Under the pieces are notes generated by a model. That model searched no databases, was not told the DNA's origin, and saw nothing but the letters and a program-made list of their open reading frames with translations. Positions 1-6,522 of a stretch of 7,170 nucleotides of DNA are shown here, piece by piece. The translations under genes were made by a program, and so were the position numbers. Positions within the stretch are counted from its first letter, which is position 1; every line of letters begins with the position of its first letter. The stretch is from the NCBI GenBank assembly GCA_038242095.1, contig JBBSSJ010000243.1:1-7170 (forward strand), in the 5' to 3' direction. Source of the DNA: Persicitalea sp038242095 (lineage in GTDB: Bacteria > Bacteroidota > Bacteroidia > Cytophagales > Spirosomataceae).

Positions 1-704
1 ACTATGACATCACCATGTCACCCAAAGGCGGGAGGCCCGGTAACGTAACATTTTCACCATCAGCGGATAAGCAATCCATGAAGGTAACAGTACAAACCGC
101 GGAGTACCAAGGCGACGCAATTTTTACAGTTGTCGAAAAAAGCCCTGAATTTCCCGGCGGTACTCAGGAATTATTCAAGTACTTAGGTGAAAATATTAAA
201 TATCCCGAAGCGGCCGTCAAAGCCAACGTATCCGGTAAAGTATTCGTTAATTTCGTAGTGACTGCAACTGGCGAGATTACAGATATCCAAATTCTAAAAG
301 GATTGGGCTTTGGAGCCGATTCCGAGGCCGTTCGGGTAGTGAAATTAATGCCAAAGTGGAAGCCCGGGATGCAAAGCGGTAGGGCCGTAAATGTGCGGTA
401 TAACTTGCCGATTGCTTTTCAATTAGACGGCGACGAGAAAGTCGGACAAACTGCCCCACCGCCACCGCCTAGAGAACTCGTGGTGTTCACTTCTGCGGAC
501 AAGTCTGCCTTTCAACTACCCGCTGGTCCCACGGAACCTATCATCATGTTGGACGGAAAAGAGGTGAAGAATGATAACCCCAGGCCAGTTTTCAAGTCTG
601 GCTTAATAAAGGGCCTTGTGTACCGTACCGGAGACGATGCGGCAAGACTTTACGGCGACAAAGGTGCCAACGGCGTAATCGAGCTTTCTACGACAAAGAA
701 ATGA
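1..704 (+). CDS. 3' part of a CarboxypepD_reg / TonB_C / plug-like protein (5' end outside window)
   Basis: The reading frame is open to the left edge (first full codon at 3), so the ATG at 15 is probably internal. The first residues, YDITMSPKGG, align with FVVSMTPGKG at the end of the CarboxypepD_reg domain in the next gene, so an upstream CarboxypepD_reg domain is cut off. A TonB C-terminal domain follows at about 114-425, with the FTVVEKSPEFPGG lead-in, YPEAA, GKVFVNFVV, EAVRVVKLMPKWKPG and YNLPIAF. In TonB this domain contacts outer-membrane receptors in the periplasm. After a short APPPPPPR linker (about 451-474), the C-terminus (about 487-701) resembles half of a SusC-type plug: PIIMLDGKEV, then ARLYGDKGANGVIELSTTKK. 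Such mosaics occur in Bacteroidota as tails of M56 proteins; whether this gene had an M56 domain cannot be seen. The TGA at 702-704 is followed by a 54-nt gap. Confidence 0.85.
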   Translation, partial: YDITMSPKGGRPGNVTFSPSADKQSMKVTVQTAEYQGDAIFTVVEKSPEFPGGTQELFKYLGENIKYPEAAVKANVSGKVFVNFVVTATGEITDIQILKGLGFGADSEAVRVVKLMPKWKPGMQSGRAVNVRYNLPIAFQLDGDEKVGQTAPPPPPRELVVFTSADKSAFQLPAGPTEPIIMLDGKEVKNDNPRPVFKSGLIKGLVYRTGDDAARLYGDKGANGVIELSTTKK

Positions 705-743
705 AGTCGACGTTAATCCTTTAAGAATCTCTTTTTCAAGCCT

Positions 744-800
744 AACCCCTCAAAAACCATGCTTTACGAAAACGCGAATCGGTCGCTTGGCAAGTACGCT
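744..800 (+). repeat. Hinge repeat copy 1 (diverged)
   Basis: This is a diverged copy of the M56 hinge module. It reads NPSKT-MLYENANRSLGKYAV against LLKNRIT-MLYKTKNSNWALGKYAA in the gene starting at 3987. The homology begins upstream of the start codon: the same frame is open from 717 (SFKNLFFKP, compare NNFVKP) and closed by TAA at 714-716. A translated relic therefore precedes the ATG at 759. Confidence 0.7.
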
Positions 801-1565
801 GTCATTGCCCTGGTTATGAGTTTTACATCATTTGCAATCACTTCCTGCGAGCGCGATTCGCTGTCCTCAGCCAAGGGTAAAAGCGCAAAGCAAGCTAATG
901 AGATGGCAGACGTACAGGGAATCGTGAAGGATGCGGACGGCAAGCCGCTACCGGGGGTAGGTATCGCGGTGGAGGGTACCACGCGGGGTACGTTCACCGA
1001 CTCGGAAGGGAAGTTCAAAATGAATGTTCCGACGGGCGGTAAACTGCTGGTGAAGTCGGATGGTTTCAAAGATCAGCTTATCGACGTCAATTCCAAGTAC
1101 AATAGCGTAGCTTTTGTGGTGAGTATGACGCCGGGCAAAGGCCGGGAAAGTACCCGCGTAATTGGTACCCCGGCCGCTGATGGCAAAATTCTGCAAGCGA
1201 CTGTCGAAGCTTCGACCTACAACGGCGAGCCCGTGTTCACGGTCGTAGAGCGGCAGCCCGAGTTTCCAGGTGGCAGACTAGCGCTAGACAGTTTTTTAAG
1301 TAAAAACATGAAATATCCTAAAGCCGCCGCCAGAGCAAATGTGCGGGGTAGGGTATATCTGAGTTTCGTGGTGACGACCAATGGGAAAATCAAGGACATC
1401 ATTATCCTCAAGGGACTAGGTTTTGGGATCGACGAAGAAGCTTTGCGAGTGATGGCGCTGATGCCCCGGTGGGCACCCGGCCGGCAGGACGGCAATTCTT
1501 TGAACGTGCGCTATCGTTTGCCGATCGCTTTTGGTCTTGGTAAGAACATCGGATCAAAAAACTAG
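759..1565 (+). CDS. Predicted lipoprotein with CarboxypepD_reg and TonB_C domains
   Basis: This 268-residue protein is probably a periplasmic-face lipoprotein. Residues 1-30 form a lipoprotein-type signal: polar n-region with R8 and K12, hydrophobic stretch 14-27, then AITSC with Cys30 as the lipidation site. A CarboxypepD_reg beta-sandwich spans about 51-126 (VQGIVKDADGKPLPGVGIAV, then TDSEGKFKMNVP). A TonB C-terminal domain spans about 158-260 (FTVVERQPEFPGG, YPKAAARANVRGRVYLSF, EALRVMALMPRWAPG, RYRLPIAF). ATG 759 is the only plausible start: there is no ATG, GTG or TTG in frame between the TAA at 714 and 759. The protein starts exactly at the Met that is internal in the full-length M56 fusion (residue 296 of the gene at 2299), so it looks like an M56 fusion without its peptidase. 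The ligand is unknown. Confidence 0.85.
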   Translation: MLYENANRSLGKYAVIALVMSFTSFAITSCERDSLSSAKGKSAKQANEMADVQGIVKDADGKPLPGVGIAVEGTTRGTFTDSEGKFKMNVPTGGKLLVKSDGFKDQLIDVNSKYNSVAFVVSMTPGKGRESTRVIGTPAADGKILQATVEASTYNGEPVFTVVERQPEFPGGRLALDSFLSKNMKYPKAAARANVRGRVYLSFVVTTNGKIKDIIILKGLGFGIDEEALRVMALMPRWAPGRQDGNSLNVRYRLPIAFGLGKNIGSKN

Positions 1566-1576
1566 TGCTTCCTTTT

Positions 1577-1639
1577 TTCAATCTCAAACGCTTGTCTATC
1601 ATGCTGAACAAAAGCAAAAACTTCAATTGGGCTCGGGAC
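1577..1639 (+). repeat. Hinge repeat copy 2 (first of two in the same gene)
   Basis: In the frame of the gene it reads NLKRLSI-MLNKSKNFNWARDKY, matching LLKNRII-MLYKTKNSNWALGKY of the full-length M56 gene. Unlike the other copies, it is not followed by a hydrophobic segment but by a second M56-tail-plus-hinge unit. Confidence 0.65.
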
Positions 1640-2278
1640 AAGTATCCACATGGCATATTACTCGGCGGTCTAACGATTGGCAAACCGGTAGCAAACCTGA
1701 CCAACCAGTTCTCCAATCCTACACTTTTAAAAAGCCGAATCGCTATGCTGTATAAACCCCGTAATTCACAGTGGGTGCTGGGCAAGTACCTGGCCGTGGT
1801 TGTTCTGGTTGGCCTTATAGCCGGGTCGATGGCTTTCAAACCCGCCTTATTACCGCAAATCCTTGACCAAGCTACCGAAAAGATAAAAGTGAAGGGCGTC
1901 GTCGTGGATACTGACAACCGGCCGCTACCCGATTTTTTGGTAAAAGTTGCCGATGCCAAAATGTTTTTTCTGACGGACAAATTTGGCCAGTACGAAGCCA
2001 CAATTCCTGTGAGCAGCGACTTCGTTTTTGGCTCAAAAATCCACCAAGCGATCAGCGTAAAAGTAAAAGGCGATCAGGTAGTCAACGCGGTTTTGGCGAA
2101 GACAGGCGCTTCTGATTCATCGGTCGTACACGTCTATCCTTGGATTATAGAAGAAAAATGGAATACTGACGAGATCAATTTAGGACAATTAATTCCCAGA
2201 TACGCTCCTGATAAGGCCCGGCCGCAACCTGATACGCTGTACCCTAAATTCCGCTTCCTCGGAGACGTTAACCCTTGA
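1601..2278 (+). CDS. Membrane protein with double hinge and CarboxypepD_reg domain, lacking TonB_C
   Basis: This protein has 225 residues from ATG 1601. In-frame alternatives are GTG 1565 (overlapping the previous stop) and ATG 1745. I chose 1601 because it is the conserved hinge Met, the position forced as start in the preceding gene. Residues 1-15 are a hinge copy. Residues about 31-48 (VANLTNQFSNPTLLKSRI) repeat the end of an M56 domain, and a second hinge begins at Met49. One membrane segment follows (about 64-78, LAVVVLVGLIAGSMAF) without the Cys found in two paralogs. A CarboxypepD_reg-like domain spans about 96-168 (KVKGVVVDTDNRPLPDFLVKV, TDKFGQYEATIP). The paralogs then carry TonB_C, but this one stops after a tail of about 50 residues. 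It may be decaying, or it may act as a membrane-anchored periplasmic domain. Confidence 0.65.
   Translation: MLNKSKNFNWARDKYPHGILLGGLTIGKPVANLTNQFSNPTLLKSRIAMLYKPRNSQWVLGKYLAVVVLVGLIAGSMAFKPALLPQILDQATEKIKVKGVVVDTDNRPLPDFLVKVADAKMFFLTDKFGQYEATIPVSSDFVFGSKIHQAISVKVKGDQVVNAVLAKTGASDSSVVHVYPWIIEEKWNTDEINLGQLIPRYAPDKARPQPDTLYPKFRFLGDVNP
1721..1792 (+). repeat. Hinge repeat copy 3 (second in the same gene)
   Basis: It reads TLLKSRIA-MLYKPRNSQWVLGKYLA and is preceded by NLTNQFSNP, matching GLTNNFVKP and NLTNNFAKP before the hinges at 4113 and 6649. The unit of M56 tail, hinge and membrane segment is intact here. Confidence 0.75.
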
Positions 2279-2298
2279 CCTTTTGACCCTTAACCCAG

Positions 2299-3990
2299 AT
2301 GAACTACTTCGCCCAAGTGAACATGTTTCTGCTGCTGCTTTACGGCTGCTACTGGTTACTGCTGCGCCGTCATACGTTTTTTGCCTGGAACCGGGCGTAT
2401 TTGCTCGGCTCACTGCTGCTGGCGTTCGTGTTGCCGCTGGTGCCCTACCCCGACTTTGCGCCGAACATTGCTTTGCCGTCGCTATTTGCCGAATATGACC
2501 TGACGCCACCGGCCGAAGTTGCTGCACCGGAACTTGCCGAAGCGGAACAGGGGATCGTGACGACAACTACGCCGGAATCCTCGGAGGCATCTGGACCGGC
2601 CGCGCCGGGTCGGGGCTTGGTAGCATGGCTGATGGTTGGGTATGTTTTGGGCGTAGTGTTTATGGCCGGGCGGCTGATTCGTCAGCTTCGGCGGCTTAGT
2701 ACTTTTATTCAACAAACCGAGGCGCTGGATATGGGAGCGTATCACCTGCATTTGCTGGGTGAGGCTTCATTGGACGAAGCTGCGCCGGACGTATCCACGC
2801 CGGACGAAGCGTCGCCCGGATCTTTTTCTTTTCTGAAATCTGTTGTCATTACCCGCCGTGATTACGAGGAGAATTTCGACACGATTTTGTGCCACGAACT
2901 AGCGCACGTGCGGCAGCGGCATAGCTGGGATGTGCTGCTAGTGGAAGTACTGCGGGTATTCTTCTGGTTCAATCCGGTTTTGGTTTTCTACAAGAAATCG
3001 CTGCAACAAGTCCACGAGTACCTGGCCGACCGCGAGGTATGCGCCTGGAACGCCGCGCCGGGAGCCGCTGCTCCACGCGATCGCTACGCCGAATTTATGC
3101 TTTCCTACGCCAGGGCGACGCCTAAGGCCGTAGGGCTCACCAATCCTTTCCTAAATGCTTCACTCCTTAAAAACCGAATCATCATGCTCTACAAAACCAA
3201 AAACTCAAATTGGGCACTGGGCAAGTACGCCGCCGCGGCCATGATTATCGTCTTCGTGTCGCTGATGTCGGCTTCCTGCAAGCAAAAAGCCGATGAAAAG
3301 TCCAAGACCGTCGAAGCCATTCCCGAGGATAACCAAGACCTACTCGTAGAAGGAAAAGTAACGGATGCCGCTGGAATGCCGCTGTCCGGCGCAACTGTGG
3401 TAATAAAAGGCACGCAGATGGGCACTATTACAACGGATCAGGGACAGTATAGGGTTTTTGTTCCGGTAGGCGGCGAATTGGATTTCAATTTCATGGGTTA
3501 CAAAACGGCATCAGCAAAAATCAAACAACAAGGCACCGTCGAGGTGGTGATGGTTGAAAAAAGGGCTGATAAGCCGTCGGAGGCACAATGGGTTTCGGCC
3601 GATACCGGGCAGGTTCACATAGTATTGTACGGAAAAACCCAACTTCTCCCCAACTACATTACGGATCCCGTCTTCACGGTCGTCCGCACGAATCCCAAGT
3701 TTGCGGGCGGTCTCAACGCGATGTACAAGTTCATTCAGGATAATATCGAGTATCCCGCCGCCGCCCGCCGGGCCGACGTATCGGGCAAGGTATTCCTGAC
3801 TTTCGTGGTACTGGCCGACGGATCAATCACGCAAATCAAAGTCCTGAAAGGCATGGGCTTTGGCACCGATGAGGAGGCGATTCGGGTCGTTTCGGCTATG
3901 CCCAAATGGAAGCCCGGCATGAATACCGAGGGCGAGAAGGTGAACGTAAAGTTCAACCTGCCGATCACGTTTGACCTGCCGAAATCATGA
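2299..3990 (+). CDS. M56 (BlaR1/MecR1-type) metallopeptidase fused to CarboxypepD_reg and TonB_C
   Basis: This 563-residue integral membrane protein is the only complete M56 member here. Membrane segments lie at about 5-22, 33-49, 107-126 and 308-326. The peptidase domain has the zinc motif HELAH (H199, E200, H203) and a downstream HEYLAD with E240, the probable third ligand, so it looks catalytically competent. By analogy with BlaR1, the cytoplasmic-side zinc site would cleave a repressor or itself when the outer domain senses a signal. After the hinge (Met296) and last membrane segment, the periplasmic part has CarboxypepD_reg at about 348-426 (LVEGKVTDAAGMPLSGATVV) and TonB_C at about 456-560 (FTVVRTNPKFAGG, EYPAAARRADVSGKVFLTF, MPKWKPG, FNLPITF) in place of a penicillin-binding sensor. 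Cys327 in SASC at the end of the last membrane segment resembles a lipobox. No BlaI-like repressor lies in the window. The stop overlaps the next start by 4 nt. Confidence 0.93.
   Translation: MNYFAQVNMFLLLLYGCYWLLLRRHTFFAWNRAYLLGSLLLAFVLPLVPYPDFAPNIALPSLFAEYDLTPPAEVAAPELAEAEQGIVTTTTPESSEASGPAAPGRGLVAWLMVGYVLGVVFMAGRLIRQLRRLSTFIQQTEALDMGAYHLHLLGEASLDEAAPDVSTPDEASPGSFSFLKSVVITRRDYEENFDTILCHELAHVRQRHSWDVLLVEVLRVFFWFNPVLVFYKKSLQQVHEYLADREVCAWNAAPGAAAPRDRYAEFMLSYARATPKAVGLTNPFLNASLLKNRIIMLYKTKNSNWALGKYAAAAMIIVFVSLMSASCKQKADEKSKTVEAIPEDNQDLLVEGKVTDAAGMPLSGATVVIKGTQMGTITTDQGQYRVFVPVGGELDFNFMGYKTASAKIKQQGTVEVVMVEKRADKPSEAQWVSADTGQVHIVLYGKTQLLPNYITDPVFTVVRTNPKFAGGLNAMYKFIQDNIEYPAAARRADVSGKVFLTFVVLADGSITQIKVLKGMGFGTDEEAIRVVSAMPKWKPGMNTEGEKVNVKFNLPITFDLPKS
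2773..2820 (+). repeat. Short imperfect duplication within the M56 gene
   Basis: GACGAAGCTGCGCCGGA at 2773 recurs at 2803 as GACGAAGCGTCGCCCGGA, a 30-nt period. It encodes DEAAPDVSTP followed by DEASPG. The acidic, proline-rich stretch sits just before the FSF motif that precedes the zinc site. Confidence 0.6.
3163..3234 (+). repeat. Hinge repeat copy 4 (parent context, inside the M56 gene)
   Basis: It encodes LLKNRII-MLYKTKNSNWALGKYAA and joins the peptidase domain to the last membrane segment. The DNA is nearly identical to copy 5 at 4113-4184: the first 17 bases match, as do the 23 bases beginning at the ATG (3184 and 4134). Confidence 0.85.
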
Positions 3991-5111
3991 GCGCCCCCAC
4001 CCGCTTCCGCAAAGTCAGTTTCACTCGGCTCCGCGCGTCCGCCGGTGTCCTGCTGGACTATGCCTTCGATGCTCCGATCGGCGGTTTGACTAACAATTTT
4101 GTAAAACCTAAACTCCTTAAAAACCGAATTACCATGCTCTACAAAACCAAAAACTCTAACTGGGCGCTGGGCAAGTACGCCGCTACTGCCCTGATCGTCG
4201 GCGCGGTGTCATTGCTGGCGGCCTCTTGTGGGCAGGAAAGCAAAAAGAATGAAGATATTACTTCGCAAAAGCAAAATAACGAAGAGACGCCGCTTTCTCA
4301 GGACGACGACACGGATGCGCAGGAGCTCGAGGATCAACTTATAACCAACTACGGGTCCGGGCTGGATTCGGTGTACACCGTCGCGCGCACCAACCCCGAG
4401 TTTCCTGGCGGAGTCAAAGCTTTGTATAAATTCGTTGCGGACAATATGCGGTACCCGGAATCGGCGCGCAAAGCCAGGGTGGAAGGCAAAGTATTCCTGA
4501 CTTTCGTCGTCAATTCGGATGGCAGCTTGCAGGACATCGAAGTGCTGAAAGGCATGGGTTTCGGTACCGATCCCGAAGCCATTCGTCTCGTCAAATCCAT
4601 GCCGCGCTGGAGTCCGGGCGTCAGGGAAGACGGCCAAAAAGTAAATGTTAAATTTAACCTGCCGATTAGTTTCGAGCTGCCGAAGAAAAAGGAAATTAGC
4701 GTGGCAAAGCCTGCCAGTACTGAAATTATTGACGCTGAGCCAGAAGTTGCCGCCATCGAAACGCAAAATGACGCCAACCAGAAGTTAGATGAACTGATCC
4801 CGTTAAAGTATCACCCATTCCGGCCCGGAGAAGATTTTGATAAAGATGTTAAAGTAACCATTCGGGGCGGCGGCTTCAATGGTCCAGGGCAACCGCTTAT
4901 CGTGCTGAACGGGGTAGTATCTCCCATTGAAAAGCCAACCTATCTGGAAGATATTAACCCGAATGACATTGAAAGTGTTAATATATTGAAGGGCGATAAG
5001 GCGACAAGTACTTATGGTTTTCGTGGTGCCAATGGCGTGGTACTTATTATAACCAAAAAAACGGTAAAATCGCCGACGGATTATAAGGAGGGATCGCGGT
5101 ATCGGTATTGA
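3987..5111 (+). CDS. Peptidase-less M56 relative: hinge, TonB_C and SusC plug-like tail
   Basis: This 374-residue protein starts from ATG 3987, which overlaps the previous stop (ATGA) and suggests translational coupling. Residues about 20-49 (LLDYAFDAPIGGLTNNFVKP, KLLKNRIT) look like the last turn of an M56 domain whose catalytic part is gone. Met50 (ATG 4134) is the hinge Met. From there residues 50-81 form a possible lipoprotein signal ending LLAASC (Cys81), so 4134 is a serious alternative start giving a lipoprotein of 325 residues. A charged, Gln/Asp-rich linker (82-120) precedes TonB_C at about 127-233 (YTVARTNPEFPGG, RYPESARKARVEGKVFLTF, MPRWSPG, FNLPISF). A SusC plug-like tail at about 289-358 follows: PLIVLNGVV, INPNDIESVNILKGDKATST, GANGVVLIITKK. 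There is no CarboxypepD_reg domain. The combination of a TonB-type domain and a plug piece in one chain has no obvious assigned role. Confidence 0.88.
   Translation: MSAPTRFRKVSFTRLRASAGVLLDYAFDAPIGGLTNNFVKPKLLKNRITMLYKTKNSNWALGKYAATALIVGAVSLLAASCGQESKKNEDITSQKQNNEETPLSQDDDTDAQELEDQLITNYGSGLDSVYTVARTNPEFPGGVKALYKFVADNMRYPESARKARVEGKVFLTFVVNSDGSLQDIEVLKGMGFGTDPEAIRLVKSMPRWSPGVREDGQKVNVKFNLPISFELPKKKEISVAKPASTEIIDAEPEVAAIETQNDANQKLDELIPLKYHPFRPGEDFDKDVKVTIRGGGFNGPGQPLIVLNGVVSPIEKPTYLEDINPNDIESVNILKGDKATSTYGFRGANGVVLIITKKTVKSPTDYKEGSRYRY
4113..4184 (+). repeat. Hinge repeat copy 5
   Basis: It encodes LLKNRIT-MLYKTKNSNWALGKYAA. Compared with copy 4 it differs at only a few positions over 72 bases, although the sequences on both sides have diverged much more. 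Confidence 0.85.
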
Positions 5112-5129
5112 TGGTTAGATTTAAAAACG

Positions 5130-6053
5130 ATGAGAACCTTACTTATTTTGCTATTGTTTTTTGCCTCCTCGATGGCCTGGGCGCAGAACTTTGACTTGGA
5201 AGGTTTTGTCTTCGACGCCCAGGACAGGCCCATTACGGGCGCTTTTGTGCAGGTACAGCACGAAGGGCTTTACCTCAATACTTCCTCTGACGAAGAGGGC
5301 TAATTCACGGTGAAGGGCGTCGGAGCGGAGGATAGCCTTCGTGTACTTCACGCCAGCTTCGAGCGGGTGATGCTGCCGATCAATAATCAGAAACGCATGG
5401 TTGTCAAACTGGCCGTACAGCCGGTGGCTTTAACGCCTGTTTCGGTCGTGGCTTACCCTAGCCCGGCGCTCACGCTGGAAGCGATGTTTGAGGATATTTT
5501 CATGTTCAAAGGCGATAGTATCATGGGTAGAATTTTTGCGCTTCCCACGGGATATCCCAAAGGAGAAATGGAGATGATCCGTTTTCTGGCCGAGACAGTC
5601 GACTATCCGCTTGAAGCCAGAGAAAATAAAGCGGAAGGGACGATTGAAGTATCCTTTGTAGTGAATAAACGAGGTTATGTTCGAATGCCCATAATTACCA
5701 AAAGCCTGGGATACGGCTGCGACGAAGAAGTACTGAAAGCCGTGCTCTCCATGCCGACTTTTGTACCCGCTATTCAAAATAATAAAACAGTTGAAATGTC
5801 TTTTAAACTGGCAATTAATTTTAGCCTGAAACAGAATCCCATGGCCTCGGCGGCAATCCAATTCCCGGACACGCTATCCCAGGGGCCGGTATTCATCTGG
5901 AATGATACGGTGTACAAGGATTACCAGAAACTGGGCGGCCTTCATCCGAGTATCATCAAGAATATTGAAATAATCAAAGGCAAACCAGCCATCGACCAAT
6001 TCGGCGAGCCAGGCCGCGATGGGGTTGTTTTGATTACCACTAAAAAACCCTAA
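5130..6053 (+). pseudogene. Secreted CarboxypepD_reg / TonB_C / plug-like protein interrupted by an in-frame stop
   Basis: The gene starts at ATG 5130 after an AT-rich leader (TTTAAAAACG) and encodes a clear signal peptide (LLILLLFFASSMAWA, cleavage after Ala18). CarboxypepD_reg follows from codon 22 (LEGFVFDAQDRPITGAFVQV). Codon 58, in the middle of this domain, is TAA (5301-5303), and the same frame then continues (FTVKGVGAEDSLRV) to 6053. TonB_C covers about codons 140-233. It is the most diverged copy: PTGYPKG replaces PEFPGG, and MPTFVPA replaces MPxWxPG. A plug-like tail covers about codons 242-306 (PVFIWNDTVY, IKNIEIIKGKPAID, DGVVLITTKK). A GTG at 5310 could restart translation (AGAGGG at 5294-5299), but that product would lack a signal peptide, so the gene is probably inactive. 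A sequencing error at one base is the alternative. Confidence 0.75.
5301..5303 (+). other. In-frame TAA nonsense codon
   Basis: The stop falls between DEEG and FTVKGV of a CarboxypepD_reg domain, where relatives in this window have a residue such as K, Q or T (SEGKFKM, KFGQYEA, DQGQYRV). One substitution from TAT, TAC, AAA, CAA or GAA would explain it. There is no frame change. Confidence 0.85.
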
Positions 6054-6056
6054 ATT

Positions 6057-6488
6057 ATGGAAGCGTATTGGCGCTATATCAAAGTCTGTCTTACTCTGTT
6101 GTCGATCTTTCTGCTATCGACCGGCAGCAAAAGCCAGTCCGTTGCTTCCGATAAACAAAAAAACGATGGTATTATTGAATGCGTTTTCATAGACAGCCCG
6201 GAGTTTGCCGGTGGCAGGAATGCTATGCTCAAATACCTATCCGATAGCACGAAGTACCCCAAGACTGCCCGCGATGCTAAAATTGAAGGCAAAGTTTTCA
6301 TAACTTTTGTGGTGACCGAGCTGGGCTACCTCGAAGATGTCAAAGTATTGAAATGGCTGGGCTACGGATTAGATGAAGAGGCTTTGCGACTGGTACACAA
6401 TATGTCGCGCTGGACTCCGGGGAAAATGCGTGGAAAATCAATGTCCGTGAAATACAACTTGCCCATAGTGTTTAAGCTTGGTAATTAG
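6057..6488 (+). CDS. Small secreted or membrane-anchored TonB_C protein
   Basis: This 143-residue protein starts 3 nt after the preceding stop, so the two were probably translated together. Residues 1-27 form a signal peptide or anchor: R6 and K9, hydrophobic core VCLTLLSIFLLS, possible cleavage near SKSQ. The rest is almost entirely one TonB C-terminal domain (about 43-141): CVFIDSPEFAGG, KYPKTARDAKIEGKVFITF, EEALRLVHNMSRWTPGKMRG, KYNLPIVF. The order of motifs is complete. The linker of about 15 residues is far too short to span the periplasm as TonB does, so an energy-transducing role through ExbB/ExbD looks unlikely. It may bind a receptor TonB box or a partner in the periplasm; this is inference. 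It carries no hinge, which groups it with the preceding gene (ordinary signal peptide) rather than with the M56-derived genes. Confidence 0.85.
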   Translation: MEAYWRYIKVCLTLLSIFLLSTGSKSQSVASDKQKNDGIIECVFIDSPEFAGGRNAMLKYLSDSTKYPKTARDAKIEGKVFITFVVTELGYLEDVKVLKWLGYGLDEEALRLVHNMSRWTPGKMRGKSMSVKYNLPIVFKLGN

Positions 6489-6522
6489 CGCGTGAAGAAT
6501 TGATCTTGATTGTTAACTTATT

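Noticed and set aside
705..758. Terminator or promoter in the longest gap
   Set aside because: I found no stable hairpin with a T-run and no good match to the Bacteroidota promoter pattern TTG...TAnnTTTG. The stretch is better explained as a relic of the hinge region.
1408..2001. Minus-strand open frame of 197 codons
   Set aside because: It runs antisense across the TonB_C end of one gene and the start of the next, both with clear protein homology. Its translation shows no domain and it crosses a gene boundary.
2283..2498. Plus-strand frame just before and within the M56 start
   Set aside because: It overlaps the first two membrane segments of the M56 protein in another frame and has no recognisable features.
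4209..4777. Two long overlapping minus-strand frames (185 and 142 codons)
   Set aside because: Both lie opposite the well-conserved TonB_C domain of the 3987 gene and read like its complement. They show no independent motif.
5111..5194. Small frame starting in the TGATG overlap at the end of the 3987 gene
   Set aside because: It has only 27 codons and ends inside the signal-peptide region of the next gene. The ATG at 5130 with a real signal peptide explains the region better.
5301..5303. Programmed readthrough or recoding at TAA
   Set aside because: TAA is not a selenocysteine or pyrrolysine codon, and no supporting structure or motif was noticed. A point mutation or sequencing error is simpler.
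6057..6488. Calling this a true TonB energy transducer (tonB)
   Set aside because: It lacks a periplasm-spanning proline-rich region, and no exbB/exbD lies nearby in the window.
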